64,000 nt of DNA from Pseudomonas mendocina (GCA_037482215.1 CP148074.1:1116001-1180000); one strand, 5' to 3'. Numbered from the stretch's first letter, positions 19,033 through 27,873 are shown. Notes: a model not told the origin generated them from the letters alone. Program-made: numbers and translations.

Positions 19033-19158
19033 ATGGCTTTCACTTGGGGGCAATACCTCGTTATGGCTGGGCTGATGCTTGGCGCACTGGGTCTAGGCGT
19101 CGCCTGGGGCGGCTTCCGGCTTGGCTGGAAGGAATTGATAGACGCTTCAACTAGCTGA
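19033..19158 (+). CDS. 41-residue membrane protein, minor coat candidate
   Basis: The product MAFTWGQYLVMAGLMLGALG is followed by LGVAWGGFRLGWKELIDAST: a single glycine-rich membrane helix with a short charged tail. With the preceding 38-residue gene it makes a pair of tiny membrane proteins just before the major coat gene, as in the pVII/pIX region of filamentous phages. Confidence 0.6.
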   Translation: MAFTWGQYLVMAGLMLGALGLGVAWGGFRLGWKELIDASTS

Positions 19159-19168
19159 GGTATTTCTC

Positions 19169-19471
19169 ATGTATCAATCTGCAAAAGAAGTCGCCATTCG
19201 TGGCGCACGTGCTGTTCAGAACGTTGCCAGTGTCGGTAAAGCACTGGGCGGCAAAACTGCTGCTGTGATCACTGTTGGTGCTGCCGGTATGACTGCCGGT
19301 GCTGCTAACGCGGCAATCACGGTTCCTCAGGAACTGCTGGATGTTTTCACTGATCTGGCTACAGCCTTCGGTACTTTGGTGGCGGCTGGTGCGATTCTGT
19401 TCGGTGTGATTCGCGGCACTCTGGCCCTGTTCAAACTGGCTCGCTCCGTCTTCGGCGCCGCTGGGGCTTAA
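19169..19471 (+). CDS. Filamentous phage major coat protein (pVIII-like)
   Basis: A 100-residue precursor. A positively charged N-terminal region and a hydrophobic stretch (TAAVITVGAAGMTAGAANAA) form the leader, with a plausible signal peptidase site after ANAA. The predicted mature ~50 residues have an acidic start (ITVPQELLDVFTDLATAFG), a membrane helix (TLVAAGAILFGVI) and a basic C-terminus (LFKLARSVFG), the canonical pVIII layout. The basic end would face the DNA in the virion. It is preceded by GAGG and followed 18 bp later by the adhesin gene. Confidence 0.85.
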   Translation: MYQSAKEVAIRGARAVQNVASVGKALGGKTAAVITVGAAGMTAGAANAAITVPQELLDVFTDLATAFGTLVAAGAILFGVIRGTLALFKLARSVFGAAGA

Positions 19472-19489
19472 GGGTAGGGAGGCTGATAG

Positions 19490-21064
19490 ATGCGCGCGGC
19501 TATTGGCCTTCGCTTATTGCTTGCCCTCACCCTGTTGGGGTGGGGGCAGTTTGGGTTTGCTGTTGATTATTATTGGACTCATACAGGTTCTTCTACGCGG
19601 TTTTCAAGTGCTTCCGCTGCGTGTACTTCTTTGGCTTCACGCCAATTTCAGCCAAATGCCAGCGTCAGGTTTGCAGGTTCTTTTACCCCTGTTGGTGGTA
19701 CTACAACCTCTCTTTACTGCAATATTGAAATTTGTTATTCGGGGGGCACTACCTGTGGTTCACCTACTCCTGAGTATGTAGTTCCTTACAATGGCAATGC
19801 TCTATCCGTTTCACGTTCTGGTGATTCATGCCCTGCCGGCGCAACTTATGACGCTTCTAAAGGCGAATGCGTAGCACCTGAGCCACCAAAAGACTGTTCC
19901 TCTCATAACGGCAAATTTATTGTTGCGGGTGTCTCTGGCCGGGCGGCTGGAAATTTGTATACCACGCCTAGCGTTGTTTCTATTGACGGTGCTCGCTATA
20001 TCACTGCGCCGGATGGCAATACTCGCTGCAAACCGAACTTCGATGGTTCCGGTACTGCTTTATGTGCGGTTCGCTATTACGGGGACGGTACTTGTTTGCC
20101 TGAGGGTGAGGCTTCTGAGAGTGATCTTTCAGAAGGCTCTTATGTCGAAGTCGAAGCTGATACTAATGGTGAGGATAAGTGCTTCAATTTCGGCGGCAGT
20201 GAACTGTGTCTTTCACCTGATAACGCTGGTTGCGATATCTATAAAGGTACTCCTTGGTGCTATAAGACTGGTGATAACTGTGGCGAGGTGAATGGCAGCT
20301 TCGTTTGCTTTCCTAAGTCATCATCTCGTCAGTGCTTATTCTCTAACGGAAAGCTGGAGTGCATTGAAACTGGTAATCCTCCCGGCTCTAAAGCTCCTAC
20401 CTTAATTCCTCCGTCTTCATCTGATCATCCGTATAACGGCGGCAATGCTGACGGTAATGATAAGAACGATCCTAAGGCTCCAGGCACTGGTGATGACACC
20501 AATTATGCCGGTGGTGGTGGGCCTCCTACTGACCTTAGCCAAACCAATGATGAACTACGTGGTTTGGGTGAGAAGGTCGATGAATCTAATGATCTGCTTG
20601 GTGACATTCTCGACGTTCTGAATGGTGAGGGTGAGGATGATTCCGGTGACTCAGATGGCACGCCTGCTGATGCTGAGGCTGAAGGTGCTGCTGTAGGTGA
20701 GGCTATCGCTGATGCCTTGACTGATAGCGTTGAGCTTGCCGATGAAGAACGTAATGAAGAAATAGAAGACGTTCTGAATCAGATCCCGAACCAAGTTGCT
20801 CAATGGTTCGGTGCGGATGGTTCAGCTGTTGGGCTGGATTTCTTGCACACCATCATTCCGCAGCCTGTTGCTTGCGCTGATTACGTGATTCCGTTTTCGC
20901 TTGCGGGCTATTCAGCCAATTTACGCCTGCCTGTTTGTGCCTTGGCTCCCTATAAACCAATTCTTGAATGGGTCATCTGGTGCCTGACGGCTATCGGTGC
21001 TTGGCGTATCGCTTACTCAGGGCTGCGTCAGGAAGACGCTAAGCATGCAAGGAGTGGTTACTAA
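19490..21064 (+). CDS. Phage adsorption protein (pIII/CoaA-like)
   Basis: A 524-residue minor coat protein. A signal peptide (LRLLLALTLLGWGQFGFA) leads to Cys-rich domains (about 18 cysteines up to residue ~300), a Gly/Asn/Asp-rich linker (residues ~300-350) and an acidic helical region. The C-terminal membrane anchor is near residue 490 (PILEWVIWCLTAIGAW). This is the order of inovirus attachment proteins, whose N-terminal domains bind the pilus/receptor and whose C-domain caps the virion. Codon use is richer in T-ending codons than in the flanking chromosome, consistent with phage origin. It overlaps the next gene by one base (TAATG). Confidence 0.8.
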   Translation: MRAAIGLRLLLALTLLGWGQFGFAVDYYWTHTGSSTRFSSASAACTSLASRQFQPNASVRFAGSFTPVGGTTTSLYCNIEICYSGGTTCGSPTPEYVVPYNGNALSVSRSGDSCPAGATYDASKGECVAPEPPKDCSSHNGKFIVAGVSGRAAGNLYTTPSVVSIDGARYITAPDGNTRCKPNFDGSGTALCAVRYYGDGTCLPEGEASESDLSEGSYVEVEADTNGEDKCFNFGGSELCLSPDNAGCDIYKGTPWCYKTGDNCGEVNGSFVCFPKSSSRQCLFSNGKLECIETGNPPGSKAPTLIPPSSSDHPYNGGNADGNDKNDPKAPGTGDDTNYAGGGGPPTDLSQTNDELRGLGEKVDESNDLLGDILDVLNGEGEDDSGDSDGTPADAEAEGAAVGEAIADALTDSVELADEERNEEIEDVLNQIPNQVAQWFGADGSAVGLDFLHTIIPQPVACADYVIPFSLAGYSANLRLPVCALAPYKPILEWVIWCLTAIGAWRIAYSGLRQEDAKHARSGY

Positions 21065-21435
21065 TGGGCTGGATACTTAACTTCTTTAAAAAGCTGTTTC
21101 CGACTGCTTTTGCATGGATCGCTAAGTTCCTTTTGGGCTTCATCATGCCCATTGTTGGCCCTGTTGTTCAGGCCATTGCCTCTTTGCTTCGTAAGATAGG
21201 GATATTCCTCCTTATCTTCGCTGCGATTGCTGCTGCCATCGCTGTGTTTTCTTCCGGCATTGATTACGTGGTGTCGCGCATTGCTTCGCTGGTTTCACCT
21301 GACCTTGTGCTGGTGGGGCGGATGATGTTGCCCGGTAACTTGTCGTTCTGCGTCTCGCTGCTGGTCTTTCTCAAGCTCAAGTCACTGGCCTTTTATTGGG
21401 TGACAAGGCTCTCCGAAAAACTAATCCATACCTGA
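21064..21435 (+). CDS. DUF2523 membrane protein (pVI-like)
   Basis: A 123-residue very hydrophobic protein with about three membrane segments (LLGFIMPIVGPVVQAIASL, IGIFLLIFAAIAAAIAVF, and NLSFCVSLLVFLKL). It is placed between the adhesin and the Zot gene. This matches DUF2523 proteins, regarded as the pVI minor coat protein that works with pIII to release the virion. The start ATG overlaps the pIII stop. Confidence 0.8.
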   Translation: MGWILNFFKKLFPTAFAWIAKFLLGFIMPIVGPVVQAIASLLRKIGIFLLIFAAIAAAIAVFSSGIDYVVSRIASLVSPDLVLVGRMMLPGNLSFCVSLLVFLKLKSLAFYWVTRLSEKLIHT

Positions 21436-21443
21436 GTTCTGCT

Positions 21444-22550
21444 ATGGCCGTTTATATCGTGACCGGCAAACTCGGTGCCGGTAAGACGCTGCTGGTTGTC
21501 ATGCGGATTCTTGATTACCTGAAAAAGCGCCGCCGGGTTGCCGTCAATATCGACGTGAAAATGGAAAAGCTCTGCAAGGCGGATAACCGGCATTCCCGCC
21601 TTGTGCGTCTTCCTGATTTGCCCTCCGCTGATGACCTTATCGGTTTAGGAATGGGCTGCGAGAAATACGACGAAGAGATGTTCGGCGGCATCTTTCTCGA
21701 TGAGGCGGGCGTCTGGCTTAACTCGCGTGACTGGAATAGCGGTGGCCGTACTGACCTGCTCAAGTTCTTTCTGTTCCTGCGTAAGCGCCGTTGGGATTTG
21801 TGGTTGTGCGTCCAGAACGTCAACGTCATTGATAAGCAGATTCGTGAGTCCATTGCTGAACACGTTGTTTATATCAACCGCCTGGATCGCATAAAGCTGC
21901 CGTTTCCTGTTGGCCCGCTGCTGCGTGTTCTCTCTCTGGGCATCTTCAAAGGCCGCTTGCCGAAAATGCATCAGGCCATCGTTAAGTACGGCGCCAAATT
22001 CAATTCACCCAAAGTCGATGATTGGTTTTATCGCGGTCATGACTTTTACAGCTTCTACGACACCACGCAGGAATACGACAAGGGTTATGACAAAGGCTCT
22101 TACTCGATGCTGCCTCCGGGTTACTGGCGTCGTGTGATTCCTGCTGCCCAGCGCAACGCGGGGTTTTATATGCGCACTACAAAAATCTTCTTCAAACGGT
22201 TTGGTGTGATTAATGGTTTTTTTGCCGGGGCGCTGGTGGCTTTGGCTATCAGCTTGCCTGTTTTTTGTGGCATTGCTGCATCCCGTCATTACTCGTATCA
22301 ACCGGTTTTTTCTACTGTGGCCAGCTCTCCAGCTGATCAGGACCTTAAAAAGCTTGCCACTGAGTTTGAGGGCTACCGGATTGCCACTTATGGCGAGCTG
22401 GCAGGGCAGAACTTTTACATTTTCGTTGATCCCGATGGGCGTCGTATCAAATCGGATGATTTGTTAGGGCGTGACGTACTGGTGAAGGATCGCGGCCCTC
22501 GTGAAGCCCTGCTTGTTCGGGGTTCTGACTATCACTCTATCTACAGGTGA
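21444..22550 (+). CDS. zot: Zot-domain assembly ATPase (pI)
   Basis: A 368-residue inner-membrane protein. The Walker A motif is at the extreme N-terminus (IVTGKLGAGKTLL) and Walker B at GGIFLDEAGVWLNSR. A membrane segment is near residue 270 (FFAGALVALAISLPVFCGI), with a periplasmic tail of about 80 residues. It energises extrusion of the phage through the envelope and contacts the outer-membrane secretin, whose gene directly follows here. The family is named after Zonula occludens toxin of Vibrio CTX phage, but assembly is the established function. The ATG at 21444 begins right at the conserved N-terminus; the frame is open further upstream. Confidence 0.92.
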   Translation: MAVYIVTGKLGAGKTLLVVMRILDYLKKRRRVAVNIDVKMEKLCKADNRHSRLVRLPDLPSADDLIGLGMGCEKYDEEMFGGIFLDEAGVWLNSRDWNSGGRTDLLKFFLFLRKRRWDLWLCVQNVNVIDKQIRESIAEHVVYINRLDRIKLPFPVGPLLRVLSLGIFKGRLPKMHQAIVKYGAKFNSPKVDDWFYRGHDFYSFYDTTQEYDKGYDKGSYSMLPPGYWRRVIPAAQRNAGFYMRTTKIFFKRFGVINGFFAGALVALAISLPVFCGIAASRHYSYQPVFSTVASSPADQDLKKLATEFEGYRIATYGELAGQNFYIFVDPDGRRIKSDDLLGRDVLVKDRGPREALLVRGSDYHSIYR

Positions 22551-22554
22551 TCTT

Positions 22555-23898
22555 ATGTCTGTTCGCGTTCCCGGCTGCCTGCGGGCGGCTCCTTTACTGC
22601 TCGGGCTATTGGCCGCTTCTGTGCAATCTGCTGAGCGTGTTGAGCTGTACGATGCGACGTTGCAAGACTTCGTGGAGTGGGCTGCTGTTCAGCTGAATAA
22701 GTCGGTAGTTGTGGGCTCGGATATCCGCTCGGCTCCGGTGTCGATCTTCGCCACTTACAACGGCCCTCAGGAGCTTGAGCAACTGCTCGAAAATGCTGTT
22801 CAGTCTGCCGGTTTTCATTTCTCGCTAACTGATAGCGCTATTCGGATTAGCTCCCAAGCTATCCCTGAGTCTCCTGAGCTGATCACCCGTGTTTTTCAGC
22901 TACAGCACCTTCAATCTGATTTTGCTGAACAGTCTGTTCGTGATGTTCTCAACTCCCGTGCTTCAAACACTGAATCAACCTCAAGCCAACTGATGGTCAC
23001 GCCATCACCTACCAGCAATGCCGTGATTGTTACGGGCACTTCTCAGCAGTTGGATGCAATCCGCCAAGTCCTGCAGGAAATTGATAAGCCAAGGCGTCAG
23101 GTCGAAATTACTGCAGTTATTGCTGAACTGTCTGATGATGACTTCACTGCCATGGGGCTCAATGTCGGGGCTGATTCTGATCGGGTGAACTTGGGCGGGA
23201 TGACTGTTCGGCCTAGTGACCGTTCCGACCTTGGGTTTAGCCTCACCTTTAATGGCCCGACCATTTCGGCATTTCTGCAGGCCATCAAAACCAGTGGTAA
23301 CAGTCGGCTACTTTCTACGCCCCAGCTCCTGACGCTTAACCGTGAGTCGGCCTCTATCGTTGTCGGCCAGAACGTCCCCTTTATCACTGGCCAGACCACC
23401 AGCGGCTCTACTCCTGCCTCTGATCCTTTCCAGACAATCGTTCGTCAGGATGTTGGGGTAAGCCTTGAGGTCACGCCTTTTATCACGCCTGCGGATGCTA
23501 TCGAATTACAGGTTAGCCAGTCGGCCTCTAGTGTCTCTGACGATAAAACAGCGGCTGACATCATCACCAACACACGCCGGGTTCTAACGCGTGTTCAGTT
23601 AAAGGATGGGCAGGGGGTGTTGCTGGGTGGTTTGCGCTCCCAGCAGAAGGACAAGTCCGTGTCGGCGGTACCCATTCTTTCCGATATTCCATACCTAGGC
23701 AGGGTGTTTCGCTCTGAGTCTGAGCGTGTCCGCACCACAAACCTCGTTGTGCTGCTAACGGCCCGTATTCACTCCCTTGAGGATTCAGTGCTCGTGCCAG
23801 ATGACACGAAACCTTGGGTGGATTTGTCGTTCTTGCAGCAGGGCGAGGATTCACGCGCAGCGCGAGGCCTCGCCCTGCGCGGCAAGAACGCCCTCTGA
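22555..23898 (+). CDS. Phage-encoded secretin (pIV, type II/III secretin family)
   Basis: A 447-residue outer-membrane channel protein. A signal peptide (LLLGLLAASVQSAE) is followed by N-domains (an STN-like segment, YDATLQDFVEWAAVQLNKSV) and a KH-like N1 domain ending in SNAVIVTGTSQQLDAIRQVL. The secretin C-domain carries the family signatures VGQNVPFITGQ, VGVSLEVTPFIT and GGLRSQQKDKSVSAVPILSDIPYLG. It forms the exit pore for the virion. It begins 4 bp after zot, so the two probably form one assembly machine. Some Pseudomonas and Vibrio inoviruses lack this gene and use a host secretin; this one carries its own. Confidence 0.92.
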   Translation: MSVRVPGCLRAAPLLLGLLAASVQSAERVELYDATLQDFVEWAAVQLNKSVVVGSDIRSAPVSIFATYNGPQELEQLLENAVQSAGFHFSLTDSAIRISSQAIPESPELITRVFQLQHLQSDFAEQSVRDVLNSRASNTESTSSQLMVTPSPTSNAVIVTGTSQQLDAIRQVLQEIDKPRRQVEITAVIAELSDDDFTAMGLNVGADSDRVNLGGMTVRPSDRSDLGFSLTFNGPTISAFLQAIKTSGNSRLLSTPQLLTLNRESASIVVGQNVPFITGQTTSGSTPASDPFQTIVRQDVGVSLEVTPFITPADAIELQVSQSASSVSDDKTAADIITNTRRVLTRVQLKDGQGVLLGGLRSQQKDKSVSAVPILSDIPYLGRVFRSESERVRTTNLVVLLTARIHSLEDSVLVPDDTKPWVDLSFLQQGEDSRAARGLALRGKNAL

Positions 23899-23967
23899 CG
23901 TCCCTGTAACACGTCAGAAAAACAGAATTAAAACGGTTCAATTCGGCACTATTTGGGAAATTTGCAG
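23899..23967. promoter_or_regulatory. Dyad upstream of phage replication gene, possible origin/regulatory site
   Basis: A CTGACGT...ACGTCAG inverted repeat begins within the secretin stop and is followed by an A-rich run, then TTCAATTCGGCACTATTTGGG before the replication gene. A similar TCAATTCGGCTCTATT lies at 15065 near the left border. Its place next to the initiator gene fits a plus-strand origin or initiator operator, but no nick motif could be named. Confidence 0.3.
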
Positions 23968-25245
23968 ATGAAAGTTAAAGATCACGTTCGTGTAGATCAG
24001 CTTTTCAATGAATCAAAAACAGGTCGGCTCTTTTTTGATAACAGCACTGCAAAAATTACTGATCTGTCTGATGTTCGTTTGTTGCGTTGTGGCGTTGATA
24101 CGGTGCGCCAGTTGTATCGTGGCTTGATCAAGCCTGAGGTGATGGGGCTTTTTGAGACACCGGGGGCTTTGGTCGACTTTGCTGGTCAACGCTGGCATTC
24201 AGGCCGTGTTGGTCGTGACTCTGGCTATCAATACAAACTGCAAAATGCCGATCTAGGCATCATTCTTCTGGTCAAAAACTTCAACTCCAAGCTGGATAGC
24301 ATCGGCCCACACTTGAAAATTGAGGTTTCGCCTCATGCTATCGACACGCTTTCGCCTGAGCGCTTGCAAGCTCGTTTGGATTTCTACGCAAGCGAACTAC
24401 TCACCAATGTTGAGCTGAACCAGTGTGCTGTCCATTTGGCGCTTGATCTTCAAGGCTGGACGCCTCCTGCTGATCTTGTCGCACGCATGCACTGTAAGGC
24501 GCGTGCTCACCGTGAGATTTCTGGGATTAATGAAATTTCATGGGCCACTAAATCCAGTGTTTACGGGCGGGGTGAAACGTCTATGTTTGGCTCTGCGAAT
24601 GGGGTTCAGCTCTGTATCTACAACAAAACAGAACAGGCCAGGGCTACCGACAAATTGGACTTTTGGGAAAGCGTTTGGCGTCGTCGTGATAGCTTCGATG
24701 AAAACGATCCTGATAACTACAATTCCGCTCAAGACGTCTGGCGTGTTGAGTTGCGCTATCACCACTCAGTTATCCAGCAATTCGCCAGCGGCTCCTTCGA
24801 TCTGCAAACCGGCTCTACTATCGACACACGTTCTTTTGGTGCTTTTGCCGGGCATTTAGATGGCCTTTGGCGTTACGGTCTGCGTCAGTTCAAATTGCTT
24901 TCCCGTCCCGGCTACTTTGAGCCGATCTGGACTCTGATCCGTGATGATGTTCGTGTCGATCTGCCCGTTGATTCGCTGCTGGGTGAAACTGAATACAAGC
25001 GCTATTACAAAACGTCTCGGGGCTTCTCTGGCAAAAACGTGGAGCTGTTCTTGGGAAACTTCGTAAGCCTGCTAGCTCGTGAGCGGGTGGGCGTAAAGAA
25101 GGCGTTTTCGACACTTAAGGAATGGGACTGCTGGGGCGTTATTCGTGATCACTATGCCGCCAAAGGCATGTCTGAATATGACCTTTACAAGCATGTTAAG
25201 GCCTTGCTTGAGGAGCGGCATGTCCGCTGGGGTAGGGCTGTCTGA
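23968..25245 (+). CDS. Filamentous phage replication initiation protein (gene II/X family)
   Basis: A 425-residue protein resembling the phage/plasmid replication initiators of inoviruses (RstA/pII group), which nick the origin to start rolling-circle replication. It has the central LKIEVSPHAI, the block WRVELRYHHSVIQQFASGSF and a C-terminal KKAFSTLKEWDCWGVIRDHY. It starts at ATG 23968 and its stop overlaps the integrase start by one base. A TTTTCGACACTT element identical to part of the border repeats lies inside the gene near 25106. Identity of the catalytic tyrosine was not established. Confidence 0.75.
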   Translation: MKVKDHVRVDQLFNESKTGRLFFDNSTAKITDLSDVRLLRCGVDTVRQLYRGLIKPEVMGLFETPGALVDFAGQRWHSGRVGRDSGYQYKLQNADLGIILLVKNFNSKLDSIGPHLKIEVSPHAIDTLSPERLQARLDFYASELLTNVELNQCAVHLALDLQGWTPPADLVARMHCKARAHREISGINEISWATKSSVYGRGETSMFGSANGVQLCIYNKTEQARATDKLDFWESVWRRRDSFDENDPDNYNSAQDVWRVELRYHHSVIQQFASGSFDLQTGSTIDTRSFGAFAGHLDGLWRYGLRQFKLLSRPGYFEPIWTLIRDDVRVDLPVDSLLGETEYKRYYKTSRGFSGKNVELFLGNFVSLLARERVGVKKAFSTLKEWDCWGVIRDHYAAKGMSEYDLYKHVKALLEERHVRWGRAV

Positions 25246-26249
25246 TGGCGATTCAGCAACAGCCAGATGGTCGCTGGAAAGTGGATGTGGAGCCTATAAA
25301 GGGGTCTCGCTTTCGCAAAATCTTTAAGACTAAGGCTGAGGCGCTTCGGTTTGAATCAACTTGCCGTACTAAGCTTGTCGATACGCCAGAATGGTCGCCA
25401 AAGCCTCCTGATACTCGCCGGTTATCTGCTTTGATTGCTTCGTGGTTTGAGCTTCATGGTTATTCGTTGCGTGATGGTGCGCGTCGTCGGGCCAAGCTCG
25501 ATGCGCTTTGCAAGTCACTGCGTAACCCTGTTGCTGCCAAGCTTGACCCTGAGGTCTACGCTCATAATCGACGGGTTCGTCTCCAGTCTGGTACGTCTGG
25601 AAAGACGCTTAATAATGAGCTGGGCTATTTGCGTTCCGTCTACAACGAATTGCGGTCACTTGGTCATATTGATTACGACAATCCTTTGGCTTTGGTTCGG
25701 CCTTTACGTTTGCAGGAACGTGAACTCTCTTGGCTCACTGCTGAACAGGTCACTGAATTGCTGGATTCAATCCGCCAGGGCTGTGATAACCCACACACTG
25801 AGCCGGTTACGCTGATATGCCTTGCTACGGGGGCGCGGTGGTCTGAGGCTGAGCGGTTGCGTCCTGCCTCTTTACGATCCGGCGTTGTGACTTTTAGCGG
25901 TACTAAAAGTGGCAAGGTGCGTGCTGTGCCGATCAGGCCAGACCTTGAGGATTTATTGCGAAAACACTGGAAGCGTCACGGCCAATTCACTGGCTGTATC
26001 ACTTCTTTTAGGCGTGCTCTGGAACGTACGTCGATTGATCTGCCCAAAGGTCAGGCTACACACGCCTTAAGGCATACGTTTGCCAGTCACTTTATGCAAA
26101 ACGGCGGGAATATCCTGACTTTGCAGAAAATCCTTGGCCATTCCAGCTTGGTTATGACGATGCGCTATGCGCACCTATCTCCTGATCATCTCGCGGATGC
26201 TATCCGCCTCGGGCCGCTTGCCGTTTTCGACACTTTTTCGACACTTTGA
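25245..26249 (+). CDS. Phage tyrosine integrase
   Basis: A 334-residue site-specific tyrosine recombinase. The N-terminal SAM-like/arm-binding part (DGRWKVDVEPIKGSRFRKI) resembles a phage AP2-like DNA-binding domain. The catalytic domain has the Arg of ATGARWSEAERLRP, HALRHTFASHFMQ (HxxR), and LGHSSLVMTMRYAHLSP containing the His/Trp-position His and the nucleophilic Tyr. The 22-bp border repeat overlaps the last codons and ends just before the stop, so recombination near it would leave the coding end intact. Filamentous phages often rely on host XerCD; this one has its own integrase. Confidence 0.9.
   Translation: MAIQQQPDGRWKVDVEPIKGSRFRKIFKTKAEALRFESTCRTKLVDTPEWSPKPPDTRRLSALIASWFELHGYSLRDGARRRAKLDALCKSLRNPVAAKLDPEVYAHNRRVRLQSGTSGKTLNNELGYLRSVYNELRSLGHIDYDNPLALVRPLRLQERELSWLTAEQVTELLDSIRQGCDNPHTEPVTLICLATGARWSEAERLRPASLRSGVVTFSGTKSGKVRAVPIRPDLEDLLRKHWKRHGQFTGCITSFRRALERTSIDLPKGQATHALRHTFASHFMQNGGNILTLQKILGHSSLVMTMRYAHLSPDHLADAIRLGPLAVFDTFSTL
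26225..26246. repeat. 22-bp direct repeat, right end of filamentous prophage
   Basis: This is identical over 22 bp to 15145-15166, with two tandem TTTCGACACT units. It overlaps the 3' end of the integrase gene. The two copies are 11.08 kb apart. Confidence 0.7.
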
Positions 26250-26265
26250 CGTTTCAAAAAATAAA

Positions 26266-26288
26266 AAAGCCTTGAAAATCAAGGCTTT
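26266..26288. terminator. Terminator after phage integrase
   Basis: The stem AAAGCCTTGA / TCAAGGCTTT with a 3-base loop has an A-rich left side and T-rich right side, so it may act in both directions. It mirrors the terminator plus tRNA-like fragment arrangement at 14982-15050. Confidence 0.8.
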
Positions 26289-26292
26289 ATAT

Positions 26293-26315
26293 TGGTGGAG
26301 CCGGGGTAATCTGAA
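26293..26315 (-). other. tRNA/tmRNA 3'-end-like fragment, right prophage border
   Basis: On the minus strand the sequence ends GGCTCCACCA, preceded by ACCCC and TTCAGATT, like a decayed T-arm plus acceptor and CCA of a tRNA or tmRNA. No body adjoins it. With the fragment at 15031-15050 it brackets the phage and suggests integration at an RNA-gene 3' end whose functional copy lies outside the window. Confidence 0.5.
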
Positions 26316-26366
26316 TTGATTTTTTATCCTATTGAAATATATAAGAAAATACCGGTTTAATTCTTT

Positions 26367-26391
26367 CTTGGAATACCTTTTGGAATACCGG
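26367..26391. repeat. 25-bp att-like direct repeat, left end of genomic island
   Basis: The sequence CTTGGAATACC, one variable base, then TTTGGAATACCGG matches 63897-63921 with a single mismatch. Each copy holds two TGGAATACC half-sites. The P4-type integrase gene ends its upstream region right beside the other copy, so these are the likely attL/attR of a 37.5-kb island. Confidence 0.85.
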
Positions 26392-26467
26392 ATTGCCGGA
26401 TTTGAACTCAGGATGCTGTAGTGCTTCCTGGAGGTTGATCTTGCTGTCTCTGTCGGCGGGGCGTCAT

Positions 26468-27319
26468 TCAAGCATCGGTGAGATATACGCCGGCTTCAGC
26501 TTCCATCCTCACCAGATTCTCAATGACTTGAGCGCGTTTCATGCCATGCGCTTTAGCTAGCGCATCGAGCTGGGCGATCACCGTTTTCGAGAGCATGACG
26601 TTGACCTGCTTTTTATCGGCGGCGCGCTCGTCGAATTGCTTGCGACTCCATCGCCTCTTGATCTCTCGAATCATGGCCGTCCGTTCGTTGCGGCCTATAT
26701 CTTCCTGGTCGAAGAACATCAGCAGCTCTTGGTGGTTGCTGATAGGAGGCTGTCTTGAAAATGGCGTCAGGTAATTCTTCTGGAGCCACTCCCAGGCGCA
26801 GGCACATCGCTTCTCGCCGTCTTTATTATCGGCAAACCACTCGAACTCACTGTCCTTTGCTTTGTGCCTGAGCCAGGCCCGGTGAAGGAGTTCGACCTCG
26901 GATGCCTTCTCAGCAAGATCGACATCCCAAAGGTCGATCATGGCGATGAGGCGGTCCCTGCCTGTGAGGTGGACTAGCCCGCGAGGCAAGCGCAGGCCAG
27001 TCATATGCTCGATCTCGCGGAGCAGCCACCGATACTGCCGTTCATCCTCTGTGATCCATTCCAGTTTTTCCTTTGGAAGCAGGAGCCGGTCTTTCTCTTG
27101 AGGGATACGGGACTGGAATAGCTTCTGGTCCTTCAGGGATCTGGCTATCTCGTCACGCATGGTGAGGCCGTTGCAGGTTTTGAGATCAAGCCTGGCCTCT
27201 CTGTAGTAGTCGAGGTACAGCCACAGCCAGATGTCGTGGCGATGGTTTCGATGAGGTTCTAGGAGCAGCTCGCTCAGCCTGTCCGCATCCTTGCTGCGTG
27301 CACGATTGTCAGTTTTCAC
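26468..27319 (-). CDS. Ribbon-helix-helix C-terminal protein of unknown function
   Basis: A 283-residue cytoplasmic protein. The last ~45 residues (QVNVMLSKTVIAQLDALAKA, then HGMKRAQVIENLVRMEAE) look like a ribbon-helix-helix DNA-binding domain. The first ~200 residues are charged and Trp-rich (HDIWLWLYLDYY, CAWEWLQKNYLTPF) with no family I know. It is the first gene inside the left island border and is read toward the border. Proteins of this layout occur beside AlpA/integrase genes in Pseudomonas islands, so a regulatory or partition-like role in island maintenance is possible. The ATG is supported only weakly (GAAATGACGTG upstream). Confidence 0.6.
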   Translation of the reverse strand: MKTDNRARSKDADRLSELLLEPHRNHRHDIWLWLYLDYYREARLDLKTCNGLTMRDEIARSLKDQKLFQSRIPQEKDRLLLPKEKLEWITEDERQYRWLLREIEHMTGLRLPRGLVHLTGRDRLIAMIDLWDVDLAEKASEVELLHRAWLRHKAKDSEFEWFADNKDGEKRCACAWEWLQKNYLTPFSRQPPISNHQELLMFFDQEDIGRNERTAMIREIKRRWSRKQFDERAADKKQVNVMLSKTVIAQLDALAKAHGMKRAQVIENLVRMEAEAGVYLTDA

Positions 27320-27439
27320 GTCATTTCAATCCAGGTCTAAGGTCGGTCTTGGTGCAGATTCTCTCTTGATTCTACAGATATTCTAACTACGTTCTATATG
27401 AATTCTGTTTGTCATCTATTCAATATCTATGGTGATTCT

Positions 27440-27628
27440 ATGAATAGAATTTTCTTTTTGATCCCGTATTTACTCGGTTTCAGCTGGTTTTATGCAGTTT
27501 CCTCATTCTTTCAATTCGAATCTAATGTAGTGCGGTGTAATGGTGCGCTGCGGGACACCATCCTGAAAGCGCGGTTCGCTAGCCACGCTCAGGTAGTCGA
27601 CAAGATGATCAGGAGGATGGGACGCTAG
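27440..27628 (+). CDS. Possible small membrane protein
   Basis: A 62-residue frame starting MNRIFFLIPYLLGFSWFYAV, with one hydrophobic segment and a basic C-terminus (DKMIRRMGR). GGTGA lies 6 bp upstream. It stands alone between the ribbon-helix-helix gene and alpA with no recognised family, so it may be spurious. The following ~245 bp to alpA contain nothing I can support. Confidence 0.3.
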   Translation: MNRIFFLIPYLLGFSWFYAVSSFFQFESNVVRCNGALRDTILKARFASHAQVVDKMIRRMGR

Positions 27629-27873
27629 ATTGGCCTGACGGAAAAACGGCTATATAGAACTCACACCGGATACCTACAGGGCATGTGTGAGCCGAGGCGG
27701 TTTCTGAATGCTGGCGGGATAGTCACGAGGCTGGGCTGGAGCTCTTGCCTGGCTTCGGGTGTCAGAGAGCTGTACGTTGAAAGCTTGTAGGTGCTCTGGG
27801 GCTGCGAATCAGTCCTTCAGTGTTTTTTTACCGGCTCTGCCAATCCTCTGAACGAATACGAGGAGCCCCGTTC

